DNA of 64,000 nucleotides. Origin: Rhodanobacter sp. Lineage in GTDB: Bacteria > Pseudomonadota > Gammaproteobacteria > Xanthomonadales > Rhodanobacteraceae. A program made the translations under genes and the position numbers. Under the pieces are notes generated by a model. The model was not told the DNA's origin. It saw only the letters and a list, made by a program, of their open reading frames with translations, and ran no database searches. Location of the stretch: the NCBI GenBank assembly GCA_004298505.1, contig SCRO01000075.1:1-64000 (forward strand), read 5' to 3'. This document shows positions 34,072 through 43,047 of the stretch, one piece after another (the stretch's first letter is position 1; every line of letters begins with the position of its first letter).

Positions 34072-37059
34072 TTACGATTGGGTGGGTTTGTGGGAGGCGA
34101 GGGCCTTGAGGACATCCTCAGGGGTCATCGGGGTGAGCTTGACGAAGTCGACGCGCGGGGCGCCGCCGCGGGTGGCGATCCAGATGGCTGAGCCGTCGCC
34201 CTTGGTGATCAGGCCGCCCTGGATCGTCTTGGCGTCAACAGAGCGCACCAGATCCTCGAATACGGGGTTGCCCTTCTCGTCGAGCAGGGTGCCGCTGCTG
34301 ATCGCCGAGATTTCTCGGTACGGCCTGTTCCAGTGCCGAAAATTGAATCCGCCCTGATTGGCGAGCTTCTTCGTTTCCTCGGTCACGATGGAGAAGCGTC
34401 CGAACCCGTCGGCCCGTTCCATCCGCTGGTAGTGGCTGTGCTGCTCCAGCGCGCGGTTTTCCAGCGGGCTGTCAGCCAGTTTGGAGACGGCGCCCTCGAC
34501 GTCGATGTGACCGGTGCCGATGCTCGTGTAGCCCGTGGTTCCGGTGACCCAGACGATCGGGGCGCGCTGCTCCAGGTACTCCACCGTGTCCGCATCGGTC
34601 TTCAACGCACACAGTGAGGCGAACTGGTTGAGCATCGCGTACGCCTCATGCTTGGCGAAGCCCGCGGTGGACAGCAGTTGTCCGATGCCCTGGGTCAAGA
34701 AGAAGAACGTGCCGCCCTTGGATCGGATCGTGGTCACCAGGTCACTTTCGGCCTTACCGATCACCATGTGGCACTCATCGATCAGGATCAGCACATTCTT
34801 CTGGCTGGGATCCTTGGCCCAATCGTCCGGCCGACGACGCAACCCGGAGTAGATGTAGGCACGTGAGAGCTGGTTGACGATCAGGGCTGCGGCGCCGTAC
34901 GTGTCGGTGTTCAAGTACACCCCCGCGCGCTTGCCCTTGAAGACGTCGGCCAGTGTTTCGCCTTGCTCGATCTCCATCCACGGCACGCCGTCGGCGTTCG
35001 CGAACACGGTGCCGGTGGACATGAGCGGGGAGAACATCATCGCGATGTTGGACCAGTAGCTGGTGCGGGTGTCTTCCGCCAGCTCGACGTAGGAGGTCTT
35101 GATGTAGTTCAGAGCCTCCATCAGGGTCGAGCCAACCTGCTGCGTTTCCGGATGGATGCGTTCGGGCTGGTGCATTTTCCGGCGGCGGAACTCCTCATCG
35201 GTGAGCGTGGTTTGCCCGGTGGTTTCCACCGGCCCCGCGACCCCCAGGAAGCCCTTGATGGCGCCGAGTTCCTTCCCCTCCACCCGCCTGTTGTTGGGTT
35301 GCGGGATCACCGCCTCGCAGGCCTGCAACGTCCGCCAGATCGCACCGTAGGTCCATGGGTACACACGCACCTGGCCGAGAGTCTCGCGGCATTCAACCAA
35401 GGTCAGTTGAGCCTTCTCCCGCTCATCCGACAGGTCGTGGCCGTCCATTTCCTGGATGTCGAGCATCAAAAGCTTGGCGGTCATCTTCGCGGCCTTGATG
35501 CGGTCCGCGCGTCGGATCTTGAGCTCGTGGCGGTGGCACTGGTAATGGATGTATACCGCGTGGCCGACCACGATGTTCGCGCCATCGTTCCAGTGCCCGT
35601 GCGCGCCGCCCTCGTCGGAGTCCTTGACCGCCTTACCCGAGGGCTTGAAGGACTTCAGAGCGGCGCCGAGCTGGACGCCGTCCATGCCCTGGATGGGGGC
35701 CCAGTTGAAACCGGGCATCAGCTTGATGTCGATCAGGGGATCGACGTCGAACGGAAGCTGGCCCTTGCCGCATTGGACCAACGCACCGCCGCAATGCTTG
35801 ATGACCCACTGGTACAACATCGGGCGCGCCAGGCTGGTGGTCTTGCCCGAACCCGTCTCCCCAAATGCCATGAAGTGCATGGAGAGGTCGAGAACGGACA
35901 GCGCGACAGCACGTCGGATCGACATGAAGAACGGTGTGCGGCGCTTGCGCCCCAGCGAGCCGGTGGACGTGCCAAAGACCATCAGCGGAGTAGTGTCGCG
36001 GGCGGCCCGCACGATCTGTTCGCGGAAGGCGCCTTGCACCGGACCATCCGGATCGAAGGAGTGCACGTAGCGATCAGCCTTGGCGCTGGCCTCCTGCTGC
36101 AGCAGTTCCTCAGCCCGCCACCGCCAGAATTCGTCCGCGTGGCGCAGGGGCATCAGGCAACCGGGCACGAACCACACCAGGCCGTGGAGCATGCCGGGCA
36201 AATGCTGGATCGCAAAATCCAGGCCGCCGAAAATGACCAGCCACCAGAAGGCGTGCTTGAGGCCATCCAGTCCCTTGTTCCAGACGCCCGCCTGGCCTTG
36301 GGTCAAGGAGTTGGAGCGGCCAGCGCCCTGGACGATCGCCAGGAGCACCACCAGGATCACAAACCCGCCCACGGCGGCGACCGGATGCTGGGACAGCAGC
36401 GGCATGAAACGGCCCAGCTGGAACCCCGTCGGGAACAGGGTCAGCATGACGAGCGGAAGCGCGACGCCGATGATTCCTGATTTGACCATCTTGCCGACCG
36501 TGTACATCTGCTCCAAGGAGTAGAGGGCGGCGGCAATCCCGCAGACGGGGAGGATGCTCAGCAGCGCGCCGAGCGTGCCGCTGATGTGCTGGCCGACGTG
36601 CATGGCAAAGAGCAGAAGGACGGTGCACACCGGCAAGGACACCAGCAGCAGCGGGACGGCGGTGGGCTCACCCCCTTTCCCGAACTCCTCGACCAGCACC
36701 TCGTCGGTGACCGGGTTGCCGTCGGGCATCAAGCGCGTCGGGGATGTCATCCCGACCAGATCGTCCGGCGTGCGGACCCACAGGCGTTTGAGCTTCTTCA
36801 TCTGCGCGTGCGGCAGGTTGGTCGGGACCACCCACCCATCCTGGTCGCGCTTGGCCTGATAATCCCGCTCCAGCGCCTCGGTGACGGCCTTGTCCTCAGG
36901 CACCTGCCCGAGCCGGCCGCGGGTGTGCGCGGGTGAAACGCGCAGCGGATCGGCGTTGCCGGAGGTGATCCAGTCGTAGCGCTCCATCGACTCAGCGATG
37001 AGCTTGGGGTTGTCCAGGTAGCCGGTCAGACGGCGGAACAGCGTGGTGAAGAGCTTCAT
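34072..37059 (-). CDS. Large membrane-anchored transfer ATPase (VirD4/TraG superfamily)
   Basis: A 995-aa protein. The cytoplasmic N-terminus is followed by four to five membrane helices (residues ~125-320, e.g. TAVPLLLVSLPVCTVLLLFA), then a FtsK/HerA-type ATPase. Walker A is FGETGSGKTTS near 398 and Walker B is VLILIDECHM near 756. A sensor-like FFLTQGIGQ follows. It probably pumps DNA or supplies energy for pilus or secretion assembly. It is larger than TraD and coexists with a second coupling-type ATPase (40565), which is unusual. Start at 37059 lies two bases after the upstream stop. Confidence 0.82.
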   Translation of the reverse strand: MKLFTTLFRRLTGYLDNPKLIAESMERYDWITSGNADPLRVSPAHTRGRLGQVPEDKAVTEALERDYQAKRDQDGWVVPTNLPHAQMKKLKRLWVRTPDDLVGMTSPTRLMPDGNPVTDEVLVEEFGKGGEPTAVPLLLVSLPVCTVLLLFAMHVGQHISGTLGALLSILPVCGIAAALYSLEQMYTVGKMVKSGIIGVALPLVMLTLFPTGFQLGRFMPLLSQHPVAAVGGFVILVVLLAIVQGAGRSNSLTQGQAGVWNKGLDGLKHAFWWLVIFGGLDFAIQHLPGMLHGLVWFVPGCLMPLRHADEFWRWRAEELLQQEASAKADRYVHSFDPDGPVQGAFREQIVRAARDTTPLMVFGTSTGSLGRKRRTPFFMSIRRAVALSVLDLSMHFMAFGETGSGKTTSLARPMLYQWVIKHCGGALVQCGKGQLPFDVDPLIDIKLMPGFNWAPIQGMDGVQLGAALKSFKPSGKAVKDSDEGGAHGHWNDGANIVVGHAVYIHYQCHRHELKIRRADRIKAAKMTAKLLMLDIQEMDGHDLSDEREKAQLTLVECRETLGQVRVYPWTYGAIWRTLQACEAVIPQPNNRRVEGKELGAIKGFLGVAGPVETTGQTTLTDEEFRRRKMHQPERIHPETQQVGSTLMEALNYIKTSYVELAEDTRTSYWSNIAMMFSPLMSTGTVFANADGVPWMEIEQGETLADVFKGKRAGVYLNTDTYGAAALIVNQLSRAYIYSGLRRRPDDWAKDPSQKNVLILIDECHMVIGKAESDLVTTIRSKGGTFFFLTQGIGQLLSTAGFAKHEAYAMLNQFASLCALKTDADTVEYLEQRAPIVWVTGTTGYTSIGTGHIDVEGAVSKLADSPLENRALEQHSHYQRMERADGFGRFSIVTEETKKLANQGGFNFRHWNRPYREISAISSGTLLDEKGNPVFEDLVRSVDAKTIQGGLITKGDGSAIWIATRGGAPRVDFVKLTPMTPEDVLKALASHKPTQS

Positions 37060-37061
37060 GA

Positions 37062-38015
37062 TCAGTCCTGGTCGGTCGGGAGGTGGGAGCCATGGGCCAA
37101 GCACTCAGCCGCGTCATGCGCTTGGTTCAAATCGATGGGGGAGGGGTTGCTCAGGACGCTCGCGAGCGTGGCGTCGCACTTGGAGAAGTTATTGAGGGAC
37201 GTCGGCTGACCAGGCAACGTCGTGGCCTGCAGCAGCCGAACCCATTTGCCCTTTTCATCCGAGGCGGTGAACCGGTCCTGGAAGGGCTTCAGGGCCTGAA
37301 CCATGTCCGCGCGGTAGGCGTACCCCGCCTTCCTGCACACGTCCATCTTGTCGCCGACGATCAGCATGGACCCGGCGTCGTCGATGTGGTTCTGGGCCGC
37401 CTCGGGCATGTCGGCGAGGAACTCCGAACAGCTCCCCGTGTCCGCGATGTAGTCAAGCTTGGACTGAGCCAGCTCGGGCTTGGCGACGCGGGCCGCCGCG
37501 ATGGCTTTCTTCACACTGTCCGGCAGGAGACTGTCGGTGGTGTCCGCGACCTTGGTGGGGCCACTGATCGCGTACGCCGCGCGGTGAGCGACAGAGGCCA
37601 CGGTGTCCTTGATGAGCCACAGGCCGCCGTCTAGGATCGAGATGGCGCCGACAAACAGAATCCCCACGGCGAATGCACGCCAGGACAAATCCTTGTAGGA
37701 CTTATTGCGGTACACCGAGAGCAGGATCGATCCGTTCAGATGGTCCGCTCCCGCCCGAACGGAGCGGTCGGTCTTCCAATACTGGAACTCGTCGCGCATG
37801 TAGTCGGGGAGCGGGCCAATCCCCAGGTTGTCGGCGTGGTTCTTGGCGGCCTTGAGTTCCGCCTCGGTGAAGATCGGGGTTCGCAGGAAGATCCGGCCCA
37901 GCAGGGACATATAGCGCGAAGCGAACAGGATGCCGCTGCGTCTGTACATCGGGATCACTCGGCCACGAATGTGGTCGAGGATGGCAAAGTAGATGATCTT
38001 GATGCGGTCGAACAT
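37062..38015 (-). CDS. Hypothetical membrane protein upstream of the transfer ATPase
   Basis: A 317-aa protein. A basic N-terminal part precedes one membrane helix near residues 118-135 (FAVGILFVGAISILDGGLWL), and a periplasmic-looking C-terminal half carries five or six Cys (DTGSCSEFLADM, DVCRKAGYAY, FSKCDATL, AAECLAHG). No family recognised. It is the first gene of the ATPase operon with a clear promoter and leader. It is likely a structural partner of the ATPase in the envelope. Confidence 0.72.
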   Translation of the reverse strand: MFDRIKIIYFAILDHIRGRVIPMYRRSGILFASRYMSLLGRIFLRTPIFTEAELKAAKNHADNLGIGPLPDYMRDEFQYWKTDRSVRAGADHLNGSILLSVYRNKSYKDLSWRAFAVGILFVGAISILDGGLWLIKDTVASVAHRAAYAISGPTKVADTTDSLLPDSVKKAIAAARVAKPELAQSKLDYIADTGSCSEFLADMPEAAQNHIDDAGSMLIVGDKMDVCRKAGYAYRADMVQALKPFQDRFTASDEKGKWVRLLQATTLPGQPTSLNNFSKCDATLASVLSNPSPIDLNQAHDAAECLAHGSHLPTDQD

Positions 38016-38076
38016 GGGGTCGGTTCCCGGTGTGCTGGTGGTGTGTCCATCAAACCAAAGGCGCGCGCGTTGGCAA
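38016..38076 (-). promoter_or_regulatory. Promoter and conserved leader of the transfer-ATPase operon
   Basis: On the minus strand: TTGCCA, 16 nt, TTTGAT, then a leader containing AGCACACCGGGAACCGACC three bases before the ATG. Complementary to the RNA at 21305-21324. Confidence 0.62.
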
Positions 38077-38107
38077 CCCACGCGCCCTCGGAGATGTGGT
38101 GGGCGCC

Positions 38108-39043
38108 TCAGTTTTTCTTGAGGCTGTTCAAGTACGCGTCCATGTCGCTGTTGGCTTTGTCCTGCCAGCCCTTCTTTGGCGGGGTTGGCTTGGGCTTGGC
38201 GGCGGACCTGGGCTTTGGTTTTGCGACCGGAGCCGGTGCAGCCTTCGGCGCCGGAGCGGCCTGGGCGGGTGCAGTCTTTGCATGTACCTGGGGCTCGGGA
38301 GCTGGTGGCGCGGGTTTCACCGCCACCGCCGGCTCCGGCGCTTTCACCGGCGTGGGCGCTGGCTCGGGCTTCGCTTCGGGCGTCGACTCGGCTTTCACCG
38401 GTTCCTGGGCTGGGGCGGGCGCGGTCGCTGCAATCGGCGTTGTGGGAGCTGCAGGCGCTGGGGACGATGTCGCCACCGCGGGTTCGGCCTTTTCAGGCGT
38501 CGCTTGCGCCGGCACAGACTTCGCTACCGGGGCAGATACGGGAGCAGGGCGGTTCATTGCCCAATGCGCTACGCCACCTGCGATCGCAAGACCCAGGACC
38601 ACCGAGCCGCCAATCACCAACGCCTTGCGCGGGATGCTGGGTACGCTGATCTTGGGAAGGGTGATTTTCGGGATCGATACCTTGGGCAGGGTGATCGGTG
38701 CCTTCGCGATCGGTGCGGGCTTTACTGGTGCCGGAGTGGGCTTGACCACCGGTGCGGCCTTCACGGCCGGGGCAGGCTCGGCCTTCGCTACTGGGGCTGG
38801 TGCAGCATCCACCGGTTCCTGGGAGGCGGTGTCATACCCATTCGTCGGGGCTGGTTCGACGACCTCGGCGATCCAGGCCTGATCGGCTGGGGGAGCGGTC
38901 GGCTCCTCCGGCAGCATCGCCTCGAGATCACGCTCATGTTCCACCACCTGGACCGGTACCGGTGCGGTGGGCTCAGGTGTCAATGGGGCCCCGTGTGATG
39001 GTGCGTTCAGTTCGTCGAGTAGGTCGTCAAGATCGGTGTGCAT
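38108..39043 (-). CDS. TonB-like Pro/Ala/Lys-rich membrane-spanning protein
   Basis: A 311-aa protein. The acidic N-terminus is followed by a repetitive LPKVSIPKITLPKISVPSIP stretch, a single membrane helix at ~150-168 (ALVIGGSVVLGLAIAGGVAH), and a 130-aa Pro-Ala-Lys-rich periplasmic stalk. A short C-terminal helix (DKANSDMDAYLNSLKKN) ends it. The layout recalls TonB and VirB10/TrbI-type envelope-spanning proteins, but no VirB10 domain is visible. It lies in the operon with the L,D-transpeptidase. Confidence 0.7.
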   Translation of the reverse strand: MHTDLDDLLDELNAPSHGAPLTPEPTAPVPVQVVEHERDLEAMLPEEPTAPPADQAWIAEVVEPAPTNGYDTASQEPVDAAPAPVAKAEPAPAVKAAPVVKPTPAPVKPAPIAKAPITLPKVSIPKITLPKISVPSIPRKALVIGGSVVLGLAIAGGVAHWAMNRPAPVSAPVAKSVPAQATPEKAEPAVATSSPAPAAPTTPIAATAPAPAQEPVKAESTPEAKPEPAPTPVKAPEPAVAVKPAPPAPEPQVHAKTAPAQAAPAPKAAPAPVAKPKPRSAAKPKPTPPKKGWQDKANSDMDAYLNSLKKN

Positions 39044-39059
39044 ATATAAGGAGTCCGGG

Positions 39060-39617
39060 TTAGGGGGTGGGCCAGGAGGGGAGGGTCGTCCAGTACGAGG
39101 GGACGGTGCAGTTGCAGATGGGCGCTTTCATGCCGGGGCCATCCACCCAGACCGTGGCGCCGGTCAGGGGGCCGAGCTTCTTCTCGAGCGCCGGAAGAAC
39201 CGGGGCTTTCACCGCTAGGCAGCCGGCCGACCACAGGATGGCGTGGTTGACCGGATGCAGACGGATGTCACGGCGCTCGGCGTTGGTGTTACGACCTGGG
39301 GTCAAGCCGTCGAGGTAGTAGCTCCGGCCGTGCTTGCCCATGTACGGACTGCCGACGGTATAGAGCCCCAGGGAGGTCATACCGCTGGCGGGGGTGTTGG
39401 AGAACTTGGTGGCGGTGCCGGTGCGCCTGGGGTCGGAGCCGTATCCGTGCTCGACTTGGGTCTTCTTGATCAGAACCGGGTTATTCGGGTCGGTGGTGTC
39501 AAAGACCCACATCCGGTCGGCGGTCATGGGCTGGGCCATGTCGACTGCAATCAGGATGGGGGAGGGCTGACAAGCCAATGCGGCCAGCGCGTGGGTCAAG
39601 ACTTGAGCCGGGATCAT
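39060..39617 (-). CDS. Murein L,D-transpeptidase catalytic-domain protein
   Basis: A 185-aa protein. The YkuD-like active site is visible as IRLHPVNHAILWSAGCLAV, with the nucleophile Cys near residue 132 in S-x-G-C. Upstream GMTSLGLYTVGSPYMGKHG matches the murein L,D-transpeptidase pattern. It probably edits peptidoglycan cross-links so that the transfer apparatus can cross the wall. The N-terminus is weakly hydrophobic without a clear cleavage site. Overlaps the 75-aa gene by 4 bp. Confidence 0.8.
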   Translation of the reverse strand: MIPAQVLTHALAALACQPSPILIAVDMAQPMTADRMWVFDTTDPNNPVLIKKTQVEHGYGSDPRRTGTATKFSNTPASGMTSLGLYTVGSPYMGKHGRSYYLDGLTPGRNTNAERRDIRLHPVNHAILWSAGCLAVKAPVLPALEKKLGPLTGATVWVDGPGMKAPICNCTVPSYWTTLPSWPTP

Positions 39618-39841
39618 GGCAAGTCCACCCCGCGGAACAGTTCCCCCTGGGTGGCCTGGCCGGCGTGGTAGTCGGCGACCACGGTGGCGGCGGCGTCCTT
39701 GGTGTCGCCAAGGATGCCGGGACCCACGCCTTGGATGTAGTCGGCGACGGGGGCGAGGAGCGAGCCGATCACGACGGCGAAGATCATCTGGCGGATCAGC
39801 TTGGCGGGGTTGAAGGTGGTCGGTGGGCTGGTGACGTACAT
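39614..39841 (-). CDS. Small single-pass membrane protein
   Basis: A 75-aa protein. One hydrophobic segment (LIRQMIFAVVIGSLLAPVAD, residues 14-33) is followed by a soluble acidic tail. It starts directly behind the conserved leader. No family recognised. It could be a pilin-like or entry-exclusion-like peptide, but nothing in the sequence decides. Coupled (4-bp overlap) to the L,D-transpeptidase gene. Confidence 0.65.
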   Translation of the reverse strand: MYVTSPPTTFNPAKLIRQMIFAVVIGSLLAPVADYIQGVGPGILGDTKDAAATVVADYHAGQATQGELFRGVDLP

Positions 39842-39860
39842 GGTCGGTTCCTGGTGTGGT
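39842..39860 (-). promoter_or_regulatory. Conserved translation-initiation leader
   Basis: The minus strand reads ACCACACCAGGAACCGACC immediately before ATG, one mismatch from the copy at 50972. No clear promoter boxes precede it, so it is probably intra-operonic. Confidence 0.55.
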
Positions 39861-39879
39861 GGGATGTGCTCGGTGCGGC

Positions 39880-40263
39880 CTAGTCGATCAGGCCCGCGGT
39901 CCAGTTGATGATTTGGCGGATGCAGTCGGAGGTGGAGACCTGGTGGGTCTTGCACCGATCGCGCAGGAGGTCGTTCTGGCGTTTCAGCATCGTGAAGCAC
40001 CCGAAGCGCACCGGCAGGGCCGCCCCTGTTCCGGACCACGGTCGGAAATCCTCCTGGTGGGACTCGAGGTAGGCGTCGATCATGACTCCCAGGGTTTTGC
40101 TGGCGTTGAGCCCGTGGACGCGGGCCAGCTCCATCCAGAGCCGATGGTCGCCTTCGGAAATGCGGAACCCTTTGACGGCGACGGTGGGCTCGGCGGGGTG
40201 AAGGCCAATCTGGGCGCCGAGCTTCTTGAGGGCGGCTTCGCGGGCGGGCGGGATGTGCGACAT
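39880..40263 (-). CDS. Ribbon-helix-helix-like relaxosome or regulator protein
   Basis: A 127-aa protein. Residues ~30-65, VAVKGFRISEGDHRLWMELA followed by LNASKTLGVMIDAYLE, have the beta-strand then two-helix pattern of RHH proteins. Small RHH proteins encoded beside transfer genes usually bind oriT or autoregulate (TraM, MobC, TrwA types). It is transcribed from a promoter with an upstream perfect palindrome and is divergent from the coupling protein unit. Confidence 0.6.
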   Translation of the reverse strand: MSHIPPAREAALKKLGAQIGLHPAEPTVAVKGFRISEGDHRLWMELARVHGLNASKTLGVMIDAYLESHQEDFRPWSGTGAALPVRFGCFTMLKRQNDLLRDRCKTHQVSTSDCIRQIINWTAGLID

Positions 40264-40344
40264 GGGGTGATATCTCTGCTGGTTGTTGTATCCAGCCTAT
40301 GCAGAGATTCGTGTTTGTCTCTTCTCCGACTGACACCGTCAGTC
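40264..40344 (-). promoter_or_regulatory. Promoter with upstream palindrome CGACTGAC-ACC-GTCAGTCG
   Basis: Minus-strand boxes GAGACA, 16 nt, TAGGCT (40294-40321). A perfect 8-bp inverted repeat at 40327-40345 sits just upstream of the -35 box. A ~60-bp near-copy of this arrangement is at 46121-46171. Likely binding site for a dimeric regulator, shared with the divergent promoter at 40382. Confidence 0.6.
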
Positions 40345-40381
40345 GAGTTGCACGACGCATCACACTTTCATAGTTTTGGGG

Positions 40382-40409
40382 TTGCCCTACGGCTCCGGTG
40401 TGGTTGGAT
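40382..40409 (+). promoter_or_regulatory. Promoter of the coupling-protein operon
   Basis: TTGCCC, a 16-nt spacer with CTCCGGTGTGG, then TTGGAT. The leader contains ACCGACCACC next to the AGGAG ribosome site. Confidence 0.6.
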
Positions 40410-40437
40410 GGTGGGACCGACCACCAGGAGACACCCC

Positions 40438-40590
40438 ATGAACCTGTTCCGCTGGATTGCACGAGACGCCCGAGCCGTCAGCGTCGATGGCCTGCTCAAT
40501 GGCCTGTACATCGGGATCGCGGCGGTGGGCTTGATTGCTGTCGCGAATGGACTACACCGGATGCATGACCTCGGCATCTGGAATTTTTGA
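40438..40590 (+). CDS. 50-aa single-pass membrane peptide
   Basis: The ATG at 40438 has an AGGAG ribosome site 9 bp upstream and the operon promoter in front. The peptide has one membrane helix (LNGLYIGIAAVGLIAVANGL). It overlaps the start of the coupling ATPase gene, so coupled translation is likely. Function unknown; possibly an anchor or regulator of the coupling protein. Confidence 0.65.
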   Translation: MNLFRWIARDARAVSVDGLLNGLYIGIAAVGLIAVANGLHRMHDLGIWNF

Positions 40591-42292
40591 AGCGTGGGGC
40601 CCGCCCGGCCCCGCCATCCCGCCTTCCATGTTGGTCCGCCGATGGGACAGCGGACTGGTGGCGTTCGTGTTGGCGGCCGGTGTGATCGGTGCTCTGTGTG
40701 CTTGGCCCTTCGTCGGGCACGGGATCGGATTGGCTTTGTCGGATGTTTGTTGGGCGCTGCTCGGAGACGAGTCAGCGAGAGAGCGGCTTTCGGGTGAGTG
40801 GCCCATGGCCCTGGCGGTGCTCGGGCCCGCCCTCGTCGCCGGCATCGGATCGGCGCTGGTGGCGCTCAAGCCGAGACGGAACCGCTGGCACGTCGGTGGG
40901 GTTCAGCTCTTGGAGGGGAAGGCGGCCACCCTGGTGGCGCGGTCTCGGTCGTGTAAAGCCGACGAGCCGTTTGCGATGACCCTGCACCCGGACCTGCGGT
41001 TGGACAAGCGCGTGTGGAGCCAGCACGTCTTCGTGTTCGGCGGCGTGGGCGCGGGCAAGTCGGTGATCATGGGCTCGTGGCTGGACCAGGTGATCCAGAA
41101 CAAATGGAAGTGTTTGATCTACGACGTCAAGGGCGATCTGACCGCTCGGTACCGCGAGCCGATCATCTTGAGTCCGTACGATCGGAGAAGCTGGGTGTGG
41201 GACATTGCACGCGATGTGCGGTCCGCCGGCGACGCGGACATCCTCGCCGAGCACCTGGCTCCGGCCAAGTCCGGAGAGAGCAACCCGTTCTTCACCCAGG
41301 GCACGCAGATGATCCTGGGCGCGCTCATTCGGATGCTGCAGGCGGAAAAGGGAACCACCTGGACGTGGGGGGATCTGCGCGATGCGTGCTTGCTCCCCCT
41401 CGACGTGAAGAAGGGAATCATCACGGCGCACCACCCGATGGCGGCGCTGGTCTTGAACGATCCCAAGTCCAAGTCCGCCTCGGACCTGCAGGCGACCTTG
41501 GGCACGGTGGCGCGGTTGGTGAGCGATCTGGCGCTGGCCTGGCCGGAGTCGCTGGCCGAGTACAAGGGTCGATCGCGCCGCTTCTCCGTGCGCGACTGGG
41601 CCCAGGACAGCTATACCGGCCGACCGCAGGTGATCGTCCAGGGCGGTGGTCCGGCGCAGCTCACCTCGATGTACATCGGGGCCCTGATCAACATCGCCAG
41701 CTCCATCATCTGCGCCGGAACCTTGCCCGATAACGAGGGCGGCCGGTTCCTCGGGTTCTTCCTGGACGAGCTGGCCGACATGACACGCGGTGGGCCAATC
41801 GATACCAGGCTGTGGAGTCTGGGCCGGGCCAAGGGGGTGGTGGTGTGTGCGGCGACGCAGGCGCCTGAGCAACTGGAAAGCAACCTCGGCAAGGAAAACG
41901 CCGAGGCGTTGTTGACCCTCTCGCGGACCACCATCTACGCGCGCATGGGCTCCGGTGCATCACGCGATCGTCTCGCCGATCGGGCCGGACACCACCGAGT
42001 GGCCTCCATTACCGACGGGCGGGTGGCGGAGGATTTTGTTCGGGTTCTGACTCCGACGGATCTCACGTCGGGGCTGGGGGTGGATATGCGCACCCGGACG
42101 GTCGGCGCGATCGTGGACCAGGGCGGGGATCTGCTGCATCTGCGCTGGCCGCTGATGGACTACCCCAAGGTGCGGCCGGGCGTGGTCCCCGGTGTGTTGT
42201 TGAAGCCTGAACGGGTTCGTCGGAAGACGCCTCCGAGTGCTGAGGTGTCGATCGACGAAGTGCGCGGACGACTCGGGTCCGGGAAACGCTGA
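40565..42292 (+). CDS. traD: Type IV coupling protein (VirD4/TraD-like ATPase)
   Basis: A 575-aa protein. Two N-terminal membrane helices lie around residues 25-45 and 80-105. Walker A GGVGAGKSVIMGSW starts near 158, followed by KCLIYDVKGDLTARY. Walker B FFLDELADMTRGG is near 397. LGRAKGVVVCAATQAPEQLE completes the T4CP pattern. It links the relaxosome to the secretion channel. The start is uncertain: ATG codons at 40547, 40565 and 40628 are possible and TTG at 40535 opens the frame. I list 40565 as a compromise. Confidence 0.88.
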   Translation: MTSASGIFEAWGPPGPAIPPSMLVRRWDSGLVAFVLAAGVIGALCAWPFVGHGIGLALSDVCWALLGDESARERLSGEWPMALAVLGPALVAGIGSALVALKPRRNRWHVGGVQLLEGKAATLVARSRSCKADEPFAMTLHPDLRLDKRVWSQHVFVFGGVGAGKSVIMGSWLDQVIQNKWKCLIYDVKGDLTARYREPIILSPYDRRSWVWDIARDVRSAGDADILAEHLAPAKSGESNPFFTQGTQMILGALIRMLQAEKGTTWTWGDLRDACLLPLDVKKGIITAHHPMAALVLNDPKSKSASDLQATLGTVARLVSDLALAWPESLAEYKGRSRRFSVRDWAQDSYTGRPQVIVQGGGPAQLTSMYIGALINIASSIICAGTLPDNEGGRFLGFFLDELADMTRGGPIDTRLWSLGRAKGVVVCAATQAPEQLESNLGKENAEALLTLSRTTIYARMGSGASRDRLADRAGHHRVASITDGRVAEDFVRVLTPTDLTSGLGVDMRTRTVGAIVDQGGDLLHLRWPLMDYPKVRPGVVPGVLLKPERVRRKTPPSAEVSIDEVRGRLGSGKR

Positions 42293-42296
42293 CAGC

Positions 42297-42324
42297 AAGA
42301 AGGACGCCGATGGGCGTCCTTCTT
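42297..42324 (+). terminator. Terminator between coupling protein and convergent lipoprotein gene
   Basis: AAGAAGGACGCC pairs with GGCGTCCTTCTT (12-bp stem, short loop). It is symmetric, so it probably serves both convergent genes. Confidence 0.75.
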
Positions 42325-42343
42325 GGGTTCGGGTGTGGTGGGA

Positions 42344-42973
42344 TTACCGCACCGGGTTCGGCGAGATCGCGATGGCGTACTCGGGGTTCACCCCGCAGCG
42401 GTCCACCACGTTCACGTTGTCCAACGCCTGACGCTGGGCCAACTGCTCCATGGCGATCGAGCAGGTGTGGGCGGACTGGCCGGAGAACTCCACGGTCTGC
42501 TTGGTGCTCTCGGACGCCTTCTTGATCAGCGTGGAGAGCTTGTCCAAGGTGCCGCGGGTCTTGGCGTTCACCTTGACCATGTCCTGCGGGTCGTAGGAGA
42601 TCGTCAAGCGATCCACCGCCTGGGTGGCCTGCTTCTGCTCGTCCTGGACGGTCTTGGTTTTCAGCTCGGCGGCCAGGCCGGCTGCACGCGCTTCAGCTGC
42701 AAGGGCCTGGTACTGGGCCAGCTGCTTCTTGTAGTGCTCGTTGCCGATCAGGCCACCGCCCACGCCGCCGACCGCGCATCCGGCCAGTGCATTCTTGTTC
42801 AAGAGCTTGGCGAGCAGGGCACCCCCGACGCAGCCGATGCCGGCGCCGACGGCGACGTCCTTCTTCTGGTTGGGCTGGGCGTTGGTTTGCGACTGCCCCA
42901 GGTTCGGGAGGGAGGCGCATCCAACCAGGGAGGCCAGGGCGATGGAGGTGATGATGGTGCGGGTGGTCTTCAT
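42344..42973 (-). CDS. Gly-zipper lipoprotein
   Basis: A 209-aa protein. The lipobox is SLVGCAS (Cys at 19). A Gly-rich zipper (VGAGIGCVGGALLAKLLNKN, then GCAVGGVGGGLIG) is followed by a coiled-coil and a C-terminal domain with two Cys (HTCSIAM; DRCGVN). Its predicted placement is the outer membrane. The C-terminal VKVNAKTRGTLDKLSTLIKK and ALDNVNVVDRCG are faintly OmpA-like. It may be a VirB7/TraV-like stabiliser of a secretion channel, but this is not demonstrated. Confidence 0.72.
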   Translation of the reverse strand: MKTTRTIITSIALASLVGCASLPNLGQSQTNAQPNQKKDVAVGAGIGCVGGALLAKLLNKNALAGCAVGGVGGGLIGNEHYKKQLAQYQALAAEARAAGLAAELKTKTVQDEQKQATQAVDRLTISYDPQDMVKVNAKTRGTLDKLSTLIKKASESTKQTVEFSGQSAHTCSIAMEQLAQRQALDNVNVVDRCGVNPEYAIAISPNPVR

Positions 42974-43047
42974 AGCAATAACTCCGGGGAGGGTGGGGTG
43001 GTCGGATGGGGGAGCACAGGGACGGTCGACCGCTTCGTCCGTGTGGA

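Noticed and set aside
34963-36480. 505-codon plus-strand frame over the transfer ATPase
   Set aside because: Antisense shadow with no domain features.
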